NCBI GenBank assembly: GCA_037975125.1
Contig: CM075858.1
Coordinates: 63,281,140-63,345,139, forward strand
Direction of reading: 5' to 3'
Source: Latrodectus hesperus
Taxonomy: Eukaryota > Arthropoda > Arachnida > Araneae > Theridiidae
Length of the DNA stretch: 64,000 nucleotides
The notes below the pieces were generated by a model that was given only the letters and a program-made list of their open reading frames with translations, made no database searches and had not been told where the DNA came from. Positions 52,161 through 62,010 of the stretch are shown in pieces. How positions within the stretch are numbered: position 1 is the stretch's first letter; every line of letters begins with the position of its first letter. A program made the position numbers and the translations under genes.

Positions 52161-52479
52161 ACATGGTGTCTGGGAAGTGTCCCATGCTTTTTGGTGCTTG
52201 ATAATTCATGAAATAAGGAATATAAATCAAAGCGAATAACATTAATGCTTAGATTTATTCAAGAAGCTGTGTAGAAGCTTTCCTATGGCCATCATTTCTC
52301 ACATTTGGAATATGAAGCTGTGCGTCAGGTATACAAAGCAAATCTGATTTAAATATTGTAATCCTTGCTGTTAGATCACCAATGCTTATGATTTTTAAGT
52401 GTATGCCAGATCCTATATATATTTATTTTACAAATGCCAAACATTAGATCTTAAGTAATTTGTTCACGGATCCTCCAAT
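52161..52479. other. Gene-free stretch
   Basis: Nothing recognised. Confidence 0.5.
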
Positions 52480-53600
52480 ACAATGTCCTCATACTGAGAA
52501 AGTACGGTACAATTATTTAAATGTTCAAAAATCATTGATTCATTAATCACACAAAATACAGTCTGAGGAATGCACCAGTCTAAATCTATAAATATGGTCC
52601 TGTAAGCAGTCGTGTCCAATCAGTTCTCTAAATAGAGCCACCGTAATCTTTCCTGGAAAACTGAGAACAGTTCTCTCCTCCCCCCAGAATCTTCCATCTC
52701 TTATTCCTTTCACGTTGAATCATACCCTGTTTAAGAGTTCTTCTAAGGGTCAGGTTAATAAACAATTTGCACACGTGAAAAGAAAGAGAAGATTTATACA
52801 TTGTTCTGTCAAAGTTCTTTTTGTCAACACATCAAATTCTTCATTGCCCGTGATTCCACAATGGGTAGGAATCCATTGGAATGAAATTCTGTGTACTAGA
52901 TCCTTAAGCAAGGGTCTACATTCTAAAATTCTTTGAGATTTAGTTTGATTATTCAAAAGAAAACTTTTAGAATTTTATAATATGATAGCTCTTACAAAAG
53001 AGTGGCCGCTCATCAATAGTTGTTGAATAGCAACGGCAATAGCTTCTATTTCACCATCGAAGACCAAAGTAAAAAGTCTAATTGGTAAGTTAAAACTAAA
53101 AAGCTCACTATGGATACCTGCTCTAGCACTATTGTGTTCTCTCAAATGTAGAGCCATCAGTGAAGATGTGAAACCATTAAAGTGAACATCAATTATCTCC
53201 ACTGCAAAAGACCTTAGTTATGAATCACTCATTTCAATCTTAGCAACTTTTTGTATAAGATTAAGATTTATATTTAAACTCAAAAAGTCCAATGGACAAG
53301 AGGGAGGAGGTAAAAACAGATAATTTCTGCCCAAATTCCAAAAATCAGATTCTCTCTGGAAAGCTTGGATAGAACCAATTTAAATTTTAAGATTTCTAGA
53401 AACATAATTATAGTTTCTCCAAAACGATCTGCAAAGCAATCGAAAGAGATTCTGATATAATAGCATCGCTTTTCTCTAAATAGAATAATGAACAGGTTCC
53501 AAACAGTTTAAAAGCTGCATTGCAAGAAAAGATCTTTTATAAATGCATGAAACAATAGTTGGGCATGAAGTGCCAGAAAGAAATAGGGCCCAATACATCT
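52480..53600 (-). pseudogene. Old LINE ORF2 relic: RT thumb, RNase H, zinc-binding tail
   Basis: Read on the minus strand from 53600 downward, broken frames follow the ORF2 order of an I-type LINE. The post-RT connection region lies near 53580-53260. RNase H starts lie at 53202-52975, with AGIHSELFSF and FDGEIEAIAVAIQQLL (a DGE in the second acidic motif). 52956-52750 has QRILECRPLLKDL, ISFQWIPTHCGITGNEEFD (the fourth acidic motif region) and LTKR. The terminal zinc region lies near 52620-52545 (IGHDCLQDHIYRF then CILC). At least four stops or frameshifts interrupt it, including one just before the third acidic motif. No target duplication or tail found. It is a different and much older LINE lineage than the one at 14211-15222. 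Confidence 0.8.
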
Positions 53601-54454
53601 TTTCTAAAAATGGTTATATCAGACGATAAAAAAATATCTCCAAACTGAAAAAAAACTTCTGTATAATTATTACTTATCAAATGACTAAAGAAAAGTTATC
53701 CATGTTGACTTTCACACTGCAAAAATAGTGTGAAATTTATTACACATATAAATAAGATAAATTATTTATAAATTCATTATTTTATGAATTATTGAAAGTA
53801 TCAAAATGCATAACAATTTTATAGAAGCTTTGTATTTTCAAACAAAGGAAATTTTTGAACTGTTGTTTTTATTTCTATTTTATAAGCAAGTTCAGATAAC
53901 TTAATTTCGATTAATTAGAACGAAATGAAGTATCAAAAGTATTCTATACCAATCATATCAAAGTAATAAAAAAGCTAATATTTTTTTATAGTTTTGATAG
54001 TCTCTGCAAGAATTATATTTCAAAATAGTTGTTATCTTATCAAGTTCTTCTATTCTTCATAATAATAAATTAAAAAAATATTATCATTAATAAATCATTC
54101 TAAAAATTTTCTGATGTTCAGGTACAATAAATATGTTTTTTATAAATTTTCAGGAATAGTTATTTGGATTAACTAGTTAATTATTTCATTATTTTTTAAC
54201 AATCTCTTAATTAGTACCACACAAATCAAATATAAATTTATAAATGCTAAAAAAAATTCCAAATTCATTTTAAAAATAGTTTTAATGAAAATTTTTAGGC
54301 CTTTTCAATTTTGTGTTAATTTATTAAGAAAAATATTTTTTTTAGTTTTAATAACATTGGTCATGCCAAATTGGTAAGTAATTGCAAAGTTAAAACTACA
54401 AACATTGTATTGTCAAACAAATTCTAATTTTATTGGAATAAAGTTTAATAGTAT
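53601..54454. other. Gene-free AT-rich stretch
   Basis: Nothing recognised before the LTR element. Confidence 0.5.
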
Positions 54455-54649
54455 TGTAATGTCTCACCATCGGCACTTTCGATTTTAAGATCCTATGTTT
54501 TTTTTTTTTTGATTCGGAGACTCTCGTTGTACGCGAAGCAGGCGAGAGAGATTGTCGCGAACCCATACATGACTCCTTGTAAATTTTGTTCTTTTTTTTA
54601 ATTAAATGTGTATGTTTCAAAATTGGAGTCATTTGTTTGTTTCATAACA
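54455..54649 (+). repeat. 5' LTR
   Basis: 195 bp, TGTAATG...AACA. Differs from the 3' LTR only in poly-T tract lengths or composition and one GA dinucleotide. Contains a short dyad, CTCTCG and CGAGAG, about 15 bp apart. Confidence 0.96.
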
Positions 54650-54661
54650 AACTGATGTTTT

Positions 54662-54677
54662 TGGTGGCAGCGGTGGG
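54662..54677 (+). promoter_or_regulatory. Candidate tRNA primer-binding site
   Basis: TGGTGGCAGCGGTGGG, 12 nt after the 5' LTR. It starts with TGG as expected for pairing with a tRNA 3' CCA end. The tRNA identity is not determined. Confidence 0.65.
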
Positions 54678-54870
54678 ATGCTTTTTTAATGCTTTGCATT
54701 AGCATCCACTATGGAAATTAATTATGTGCACTATAATGGATTACGTGCCAAAATGTTGGAATACAGGTAGGCCATTTTGATCAATCTTTCTCTGGCTACT
54801 ATTGAAAATAAATAGTTTGGAATGTTATATAAATTTATAGAATATTCTAGTTCCAATCTTATTTACGAGT

Positions 54871-55067
54871 TTTTCATGTTATATCAATTAATTTTGTTTA
54901 TATGTTTGTAAATGGTGTATTCCATATTACAAAGCTAATTTCTGTATTTCGTGTATTCGAATTTACAGTGTTCATGCTATATCAATTAATTTTGTTTATA
55001 AGTTTGTAAATGGTGTATTCCATATTACAAAAGCTAATTTCTGTATTTCGTGTATTCGAATTTACAG
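54871..55067 (+). repeat. Tandem duplication in the retrotransposon leader
   Basis: Two copies of a ~98-bp unit (54871-54968 and 54969-55067) containing TATATCAATTAATTTTG and GGTGTATTCCATATTAC. They differ at a few positions. They lie in the noncoding leader between LTR and gag. Confidence 0.93.
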
Positions 55068-56025
55068 TCTAATATTTTTTCTATAAGAAAAGTGTATCTT
55101 ATTATAAATTTGCATTTCATAATTTTTATGTGGTTGATGTATTTCAATTCACGTAGGAATATGTTAAAATAACTATGTTGTTATAGATTAATGTGTAAAA
55201 TCGAAAGTACACTTATATTCATAATTTTTTGAATGTTTCACTGAAAGTAGATTTTATGAAAGTAATATATACTTTAGAAAGGTTTTGATTTCGTTATGTG
55301 AAAACGAAAGTACATGATTACAAATAGGTTTGAATTTAAAGTAATGTGAGATTTATTGATATGTTTTTGATTTTTGTTTGTAAAGTATCAAACTGATTTA
55401 TTTGATATTTAAAAACGCATGTTTATTTTCATTGATAAAGATTTGAAAAGATATTTTCTTACTGTTTAAAATATCGTACGTTATTATCATTTTTATGTCG
55501 TGTATGATTAACTAACTAAGTTTATTGATTTAAAATCGAAAGCTGATTTCTGGTTTAGATTAGTTAAAGCTTTTAATTTATATTGTTGTTAAGAATTGTA
55601 GTGTTTTACATTTTGAATTAAATAAGGATTCAAAAATAATATAATTTCATTTTCTGTTTTAATATAGTAGTATTTGTATAAGAATCTGATTTTATAAAAT
55701 TTATACATTTTTGATTAATAATTCAATTTATCTGAGTATCAAGCATTAGCTTGGTGATAAAAAAACTTGAAATCGAGAGTAGAAGATTTAATATTAAACT
55801 TGTTCTTCTTTTCAAAATATATGATTTGCTGTTTATACACTATTTGTTGTATTACAATATAGTTTGTTTTCGTTTAAATTTTTAAATGTTATGGATATGT
55901 TTTATATTAGTAGAGTGTGTTAAATAATTTCTATAGTTATTTACGAAATTTCGTATATAGGTGGGTGTAGTCTGTTTTTTCTCTCATTATTGCATCTCTT
56001 CTGAGATAAAGCGTTAATAAATAAA

Positions 56026-57594
56026 ATGGCTTTTTTAGCACGGGGGAAAAAGGGAGATTTAGTAGAAGTAGCTGAAGAGTTAGGGGAAATGGTTCCAGAT
56101 TCTTTTAAAATCCCGGATATTAAAAAATTAATTTTAACTAGTAAAAACTTTAATGAGGAAGAAGTAAAATGTATATTAGATAGGGTAATAGAGGAAAGAA
56201 TTAGGCGAGAAGAAATAGAAAAAGAAGAAAGAATTAGACGTGAAGAAAGAGAACATATTTTGGAAATGAAACGTCTGGAAATCTCTTCAAATGCTGCAAT
56301 TTCGAACACAGAATCAGTTACAAATAGGACTGAACATGCTCAAAAAATTCAATTAATGCAAATAACGCCAAAATTCGATGAAAGGAAAGATGAGATGAGT
56401 TTATACTTAATAAATTTTGAGCGTAGAGCAAAAATGGCTCATATTCCAAAAAACGAATGGGTAGTTTATCTTGTAAGTGCTTTACCTTCAGAGATATCTA
56501 ACATGTTAGCTAGAGAACCTCCAGAAAGGGCTGATGATTACGATTACGTGAAGGAAATTATTCTTAAACGATTCAAGTTAAATAGCGAAAAATTAAGACA
56601 ATTGTTTCTTAAACACCAGAAAACGTCAGACAAATCATGGAGAAATTATGCACAAGAATTGAATAGTTACTTTACGGAATGGCTTACGGAAATAACGACA
56701 TTTGAACAGCTTAAGGAACTAATGGTAACAGATCAATTGAAACGTCGTGTGCCAATTGAAATTAAGGAACATTTTTTGGCGGAATGGCTTAAAATAAATT
56801 CGCCGTATGATCTGGCAGAGAAAATAGATGAATATGAAAGTTTAAGAGATAGTTTTAAGACGAAAGATTTTACAAAACTCCCTCGAAATAATTTTGGTTT
56901 TCGTCAACAAAATGAAAACCGTGCCTTTAAGTTTAATGAAGTAGTTCGGAATCATAAATCTCATGTTCCTAAAAGAGTCGAGAATAAAAATTCTAATTAT
57001 TCACATGAAAAGGAATTCGAAAAACGAAAACAACTCCGATGTTATGAATGTGGTTCTTATAGTCATTTGCGGCCTCAGTGTGACAAAATAAAAAAGAACT
57101 TAGAATCGGTAGCATCCAACGAAATTGCTAGAAGTACATTTAATGAGTTGATGGCTCCTTACACTAGTATCGGCACTGTTAATGGAATTCAAATGCCAAT
57201 CTTAAGAGACACTGGAGCAACTCTTGATTTGATTTGTGGAAAATACGTGAAACCTGATATGTTCACGAAGGAAAAGGTTTGGCTAAGAACACCTCTTGAT
57301 GAAACTTTAGTATGCTTACCTATTGCCGAGGTTGAAATAAATTGTGAATTAGGTCACATTTTGACAAAGGCAGCAGTTCTTCGAGATTCTTTGGATCAAG
57401 GAAGATATTTACTGGGAAACAAAACAGCCGCTTTATTTGAGGAAATTAAAAAGCATGAGGAGGTGAAAATACATATGATAAATGCTATAGAAACTCGAGC
57501 TCAAAAAAGACGGAAGGAAAATAGCACGAATAAAGAGATTATTGATTCTGAAATAGAATCTTCTAGGTCTTGCTTCCAAACTAAACAAAATTAA
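56026..57594 (+). CDS. Retrotransposon Gag with protease domain
   Basis: 522 residues, uninterrupted. Residues 1-45 are a conserved N-terminal segment. Residues 50-85 are highly charged (Glu/Arg/Lys) and probably coiled coil. Residues 110-275 are the capsid-like part, whose end (about 185-275) resembles a SCAN-like dimerisation domain. A CCHC zinc knuckle lies at C339, C342, H347 and C352 for nucleic-acid binding. An aspartic protease follows, with its active site D395-T396-G397-A398 and a later hydrophobic stretch ending GRYLLGN. The ATG at 56026 follows a stop-rich leader and suits the family's N-terminus. It assembles the particle and processes the polyprotein. The TAA at 57592 may be a normal gag-pro/pol boundary or a mutation, because the same frame continues open to 57816. 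Confidence 0.92.
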   Translation: MAFLARGKKGDLVEVAEELGEMVPDSFKIPDIKKLILTSKNFNEEEVKCILDRVIEERIRREEIEKEERIRREEREHILEMKRLEISSNAAISNTESVTNRTEHAQKIQLMQITPKFDERKDEMSLYLINFERRAKMAHIPKNEWVVYLVSALPSEISNMLAREPPERADDYDYVKEIILKRFKLNSEKLRQLFLKHQKTSDKSWRNYAQELNSYFTEWLTEITTFEQLKELMVTDQLKRRVPIEIKEHFLAEWLKINSPYDLAEKIDEYESLRDSFKTKDFTKLPRNNFGFRQQNENRAFKFNEVVRNHKSHVPKRVENKNSNYSHEKEFEKRKQLRCYECGSYSHLRPQCDKIKKNLESVASNEIARSTFNELMAPYTSIGTVNGIQMPILRDTGATLDLICGKYVKPDMFTKEKVWLRTPLDETLVCLPIAEVEINCELGHILTKAAVLRDSLDQGRYLLGNKTAALFEEIKKHEEVKIHMINAIETRAQKRRKENSTNKEIIDSEIESSRSCFQTKQN

Positions 57595-58000
57595 GAATTA
57601 GAGCAAAATACAATTTTGCCACCATTAGAAACCGAAGTTGACCGGATGGATTTGATAAAAACATCTCCAGAAGAATTTGCTCGGGAACAAAAGGTGTGCG
57701 AAGATTTGAAACCTCTCTTTGAGCAAGCTAAACGACAATCTTCAAAAGACAATAAATATATTATAATAAATCAATTGTTGTTTTATAATAAAATGGACAA
57801 TGATGGAACTGAATAAGAAGATTATTAGTTGTGCCCAAGAAGTTTCGCAACCAACTAAAAGGGATCTGCCATGAGATAACTGCAGCTCATTTAGGTATAA
57901 CTAAAACAAAAGATATGCTGTGCTAAACTTTCTACTGGCCTAACTACTTTAAAGAAATTGAAAATTTTGTTAAATCTTGTGACAAATGTCAACGAGTAGG
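57595..58000 (+). pseudogene. Pol linker and integrase zinc-binding (HHCC) region, broken
   Basis: After the TAA at 57592-57594 the same frame stays open to 57814-57816 (PPLETEVDRMDL to DNDGTE). A frameshift follows, and from about 57819 the sequence reads as the integrase N-terminal region, LLVVPKKFR. It holds the zinc-binding His residues (CHE...AHLGITKTK) and Cys residues (SCDKCQR). A further stop, TAA, sits at 57924-57926 inside this domain. This region would bind zinc and help integrase multimerise. As it stands it cannot be translated through. Confidence 0.85.
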
Positions 58001-59014
58001 AAAGCCTCAAGATAAGAAAAGGGCTCCTTTGAAACTGGTTCCAGTAATTCCGGAAATATTTACAAGAATTAACGTTGATGCATGTGGTCCTTTACCTATA
58101 ACTTCCTGTGGTAACCGGTATATTATAACTGCCATTTGCATGTCATCCAAGTATCCAGATGCCATCCCAGTACCAGATATACGTTCTACTACTGTGATTG
58201 ATGCTTTTCTTCAGATATTTAGCCGCATGGGTTTTCCTAGGGAGTTGCAAAGTGATCAAGGAACATCTTTCATGAGTGTCCTGACATCAGAATTTTTAGA
58301 AAAATTTGGTATTAAAGTTGTGCCGTTCAGCATCCCCAAAGCAATTCTGTTGAGAGATTGTATAGAACTTTAAAGAGAATACTGAAAGTCCTTTGCTTAG
58401 AAAAAGGTACAGATTGGGAGAAGATTTTACCTCAGGCACTTTTTGCTCTTAGAACTTGCATTCATGATAGCACTGGGTATTCTCCTGCAGAATTAGTCCA
58501 TGGTCGGAACTTAAGAACACCCGTAACACTATTATATGAAAATCTAACTGGTAAAACCATTGAAGAAGATAGTGTGATTGCTTACGTTTTTAATCTTTTA
58601 AATAGAATGAAAAAATGCCAAGAATTAGCTGTGCAAAATATGACAGAGGCTAAAGAAAAACAGAAACTTTGGTATGACCGTAAGGCTACGAAAAGAGAAT
58701 TTAAAGAAAATGATCTTGTGTTAGTTGTTGCACCTTCTAGATCAAACAAATTTTCTGTTCATTGGATAGGTCCAGGAAAAGTAGTAAAACGACTATCGGA
58801 CACAAATTACGTAATACAATTCCCCGATAAGGAAAAATTACATGTATACCATGTAAATATGTTAAAACCTTATTTTCAGCGTCCAGAAGATGTTAATTTA
58901 ATTTTTATCTCTAATTCTGATAATGAAGATATTGATTCTGAGAAAGAAGATATCCCAAGTTTTGAAATTAATTCATCTATCCTTTTAGAGACTTTTCCTG
59001 AAAGCTGTTTTTAA
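58001..59014 (+). pseudogene. Integrase catalytic core and C-terminal domain, frameshifted
   Basis: 58029-58373 holds the first part of the DDE core: first Asp in RINVDACGPL and second in LQSDQGTSF. Around 58320-58330 one or more bases are lost. The frame then shifts to that of 58358-59014, where the catalytic Glu lies in SVERLYRTLK (about 58344-58373). The rest covers ALFALRTCIHDSTGYSPAEL and the C-terminal GPG..V..L stretch typical of Ty3/gypsy integrase tails (HWIGPGKV, YHVNMLKPY). A stop follows at 59012-59014. Integrase inserts the cDNA into the host genome. Its position before the reverse transcriptase is the unusual feature of this element. Confidence 0.9.
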
Positions 59015-60417
59015 GAAAAGTTAGAGGACGATCAGAAGAAACAATTGAGTAGACTTTTGATTCAATTTATTGATATTTTTTCAAATGAACCAGGTTGTAC
59101 AGAACTGGCTGAACTGGACATCGAGTTAGAATCTAATAAACCTATTATAGCTAAACCATATCGAATGTCCCCACGACAGACAGAAATTCTGAAATCGGAA
59201 GTAGACAAGATGTTGAAATTGAAGGTGGTGGAACCAGGTGAATCCGATTACACATCACCTTTAATATTAGTTGAAGCTCCTGGAAAAGAACCTCGTCCGT
59301 GCATTGATTATCGCAGGTTAAATGAGGTTACCAGAACGCAATATTATCCATTACCAAATATTGAAGAGCATGTTGAATCCGTTTCGAAAGCGAAGTTCAT
59401 ATCTTTATTAGATTTAACTCGAGGTTATTGGCAGATACCTTTGAGTCCTAAGGCTCAAAGATATGCTGCATTTACGACGACATTTGGTGTTTATAAAGCT
59501 TTGAGAATGGCATTCCGTTTGAAGAATGCCCCATACTATTTCAGTAAATTAATGGCTGAATTATTAAAAAATTGCTAATATTTTGCTGTGCCTTATTTAG
59601 ATGACATAGCTATATATTCACTTACCTGGTCTGATCACATCCAACATCTTAAATGTGTTCTGGAGAAGATTCGATTTGCGAAATTGACTGTGTAAAACCC
59701 CTTAAGTTCAAATTCGCTCAACTTCGTGTTAAATATTTGGGACACTTTGTAGGACAAGGTCAAAGAACACCTGGTGATATTAAAGTGAAAGCCATTACCG
59801 ATTTCGAACGTCCCTCAAGCAAAACTGAAGTACGTGCTTTCCTAGGTCTTGTTGGGTACTATCGCAAGTATATACCAGAATTTTCGGTAGTTGCTGCGCC
59901 TTTATCCGACCTGTTAAAAGGGAAGTCCAAGAAGGGAACTGTAATATGGAATAATAACTGCGAAAGGGCATTCATACAATTAAAGAACACTTTAATAAAG
60001 AAGCCTGTACTTTACAGTCCAGACTTTCAAAAACAGTTTATCATTCAATGTGATGCCTCAAGCTTAGGAATAGGTGTAGTTTTATCTCAGAGAGATCAAA
60101 ATGAAAATGAACCCCCTATCCTATTTCTGAGTAAAATATTTTCAAAATCTGAGAAAAATTATAGCACTATAGAAAAGGAATGTGTAATAATTTTTGCTGT
60201 TACTAAATTAAAATATTATTTAGATGGTCAGTATAAATTTATCATCGAAACTGATCATAACCCTTTAGTTTGGTTAAAACATCATACAGGATCTAATCCC
60301 AGACTTTTAAGGTGGGCTTTGGTGCTTCAAAGCCTAAATTTTGATATTGTTCACAGAAAGGGCAAATTACATCAGAATGCCGATAGTCTCAGTAGAATGC
60401 TGAATAACCAAACTTAA
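59015..60417 (+). pseudogene. Reverse transcriptase and RNase H, broken
   Basis: Continues in the frame of the preceding integrase part, after the stop at 59012. RT motifs run in order: the proline-rich KPYRMSPRQ, PLILVEAPGKEPRPCIDYRRLN, then SLLDLTRGYWQIPL (first catalytic Asp), AFRLKNAPYYFSKLM, and the YLDD catalytic motif at about 59596-59607. A TAA at 59576-59578 lies just before YLDD. A 2-bp insertion near 59691 (GTGT) shifts the frame into that of 59653-60417, where the thumb and RNase H continue. RNase H shows FIIQCDASSLGIG (first Asp), YSTIEKEC (Glu), ETDHNPL (Asp) and LHQNADSLSR (last Asp). The stop at 60415-60417 is the natural end. No envelope frame follows. Confidence 0.92.
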
Positions 60418-60812
60418 TTATTTTTTTTCAGATATTAAATTACAATGTTTTTTTTAATACAAATTTCAATTGTTGTTACATGTGTACATAATAAAAAAAA
60501 TGTTTTTTTATAATAACAATGTGTCTATTTGTAAATTTAGTTAGTGTTGAAGATTCTTGTTAGTGTTGAAAATTGTGTTAGATAATTATTTTGTGCTATT
60601 TTGATATATTTTTATTTTATACTTAATATTATATAATTCCATATAATTTTGTGTTTCAGCCAGAGTCCGATTGATCAGGGCTATCTGTAATATTAAATTT
60701 TGCTCTTTGTTGTTTGTGTGTGTTTTTTTTCTTTTTTATTTGCAGGTTGATTTCCTTAGAATGAGAAAAAAAAAGAAAAAAAAACTCCGGGGAAGGAAGA
60801 AATAATTTAGTC
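60418..60812 (+). other. Retrotransposon 3' untranslated region
   Basis: Noncoding. Ends in a purine-rich stretch (60762-60805; AGAAAAAAAA, then GGGGAAGGAAGAAA) that is the likely polypurine tract for plus-strand priming, about 10 nt before the 3' LTR. Confidence 0.8.
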
Positions 60813-61009
60813 TGTAATGTCTCACCATCGGCACTTTCGATTTTAAGATCCTATGTTTTTTTTGTTTTTTTTATTCGGAGACTCTCGTTGTACGCGAAGC
60901 AGGCGAGAGATTGTCGCGAACCCATACATGACTCCTTGTAAATTTTGTTCTTTTTTTTTAATTAAATGTGTATGTTTCAAAATTGGAGTCATTTGTTTGT
61001 TTCATAACA
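60813..61009 (+). repeat. 3' LTR
   Basis: 197 bp; near-identical to 54455-54649. Followed by GTAC, compared with GTAT before the 5' LTR. Confidence 0.96.
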
Positions 61010-61379
61010 GTACATACTATATAATTTAAGCTAATTTCCTTGCAAAAATAAGTAAGAAAATAAAATCAATAGTTATTAATATTTCCTATTCACATAATGA
61101 TATGCATGATTAAATTGAGTCCATATATCATATGGGCAGCAAATTTCATTTGATTTTGGATGCTAACGTCATTCACAGTCAGTAAAATAGTTAGACTTAA
61201 CTCTTTACATGAAACTTTTAAAACAATGTATGACATTACATTTCATTCTTATAATGAAGATTTCATCATTTGCTAGGTCTAAAAAAACTAATGTAATTTT
61301 TTATATAAAATTTCGATTAATTGAATTTTCTGCCCACAAATATGATTTTTTTTACATATCATCCTCCAGCTAAAACATA
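61010..61379. other. Gene-free AT-rich stretch
   Basis: Nothing recognised. Confidence 0.5.
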
Positions 61380-62010
61380 CATACATAACGGAGCAGGTAA
61401 ACTCCAAGTTGTACTTTAAAGTTAACGGATTTAGACTACTCGCCCATCACCAATAGCCTCGTAATTTTGATCATGTGACGAGGTGACATCTGAGCTGGCA
61501 CCCTTTACCCCACTCCCATATCACACCCACATCACGGAAGGACATTGGACTTCACAGATTAACATGGACCACAGATTTTTGAAACGACTGAGCTTCAACA
61601 GCCCGGTAAGGGAGAATGTGGTCACACTCCCAATCACTACCCGCGGCAAATGATGCTTCACTTTGCGAAGCAGCATTGTTGTTGATGTGTACCAGCTAGG
61701 CTGGGATTATAGGGAGCGCTGCTACACTTTTCCAACTGAACCATATTTTGGCGGGAGTCCGATTTCCTCAGTTCACACATGCCATAGGTGCCTGTTTATA
61801 GGGTAGGCACAACCATTCACAACCCCTTCATACAAGGAAAGGACAAAGACAGGATAGATAGAGAGGGAAACTACATCCATGCCCGAACCGGGATTCGAAC
61901 TCAGGACCTCCTTATCTGCCGTCAGACACGCTGACCACTCGACAATTTGGGTGACTTGCAAAGCAGCGTGAAGCTACAAAGTCACTGGACTTCTCCCTAA
62001 CTAAGTCAGA
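61380..62010. repeat. Unclassified GC-richer repeat interrupted by a SINE
   Basis: 61380-61674 and 61956-62010 look like two parts of one older sequence: the text on either side of the SINE joins at the duplicated TTGCRAAGCAGC. Contains GTGACGAGGTGACATC and GGGTGTGATATGGGAG (minus). No coding frame. Possibly another SINE or a MITE; no second copy in the window. Confidence 0.5.
61675..61955 (-). repeat. tRNA-derived SINE, family C, copy 2
   Basis: Colinear with 23002-23286 in reverse. B-box GAGTTCGAATCCCGG and GGTTCGGGCATGG in the head, CTATAAACAGG and AATATGGTTCAGTTG in the body, and an (AAC)-type tail at the low end. The 12-bp flanks 61663-61674 and 61956-61967 (TTGCGAAGCAGC, TTGCAAAGCAGC) match with one difference. 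The 61773-61961 minus open frame is a by-product. Confidence 0.92.

Larger units (their letters stand above)
54455..61009 (+). mobile_element. Ty3/gypsy-type LTR retrotransposon with integrase before reverse transcriptase
   Basis: A 6.55-kb element bounded by two ~196-bp LTRs (TG...CA) that are almost identical. Order: LTR, primer-binding-site candidate, ~1.38-kb leader, gag-protease frame, integrase, reverse transcriptase, RNase H, 3' UTR, polypurine tract, LTR. The domain sequences are Ty3/gypsy-like but the integrase lies upstream of the reverse transcriptase, as in Gmr1-like elements. No envelope-like frame is present. Flanking bases GTAT (54451-54454) and GTAC (61010-61013) may be a 4-bp target duplication with one change. 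Gag-protease is open; pol has several breaks. Confidence 0.95.

Noticed and set aside
55941..56309. 122-codon minus-strand frame
   Set aside because: Antisense shadow of the Gag N-terminus, Ser/Leu/Ile rich as expected from reversed Glu/Arg codons.
59045..60417. Separate nested retrotransposon carrying the RT
   Set aside because: Its frame continues directly from the integrase C-terminal part across one stop (59012), with no LTR, target duplication or junction between them.
54455..61009. Endogenous retrovirus with envelope
   Set aside because: No frame exists between RNase H (ends 60417) and the 3' LTR (60813), so no envelope gene.
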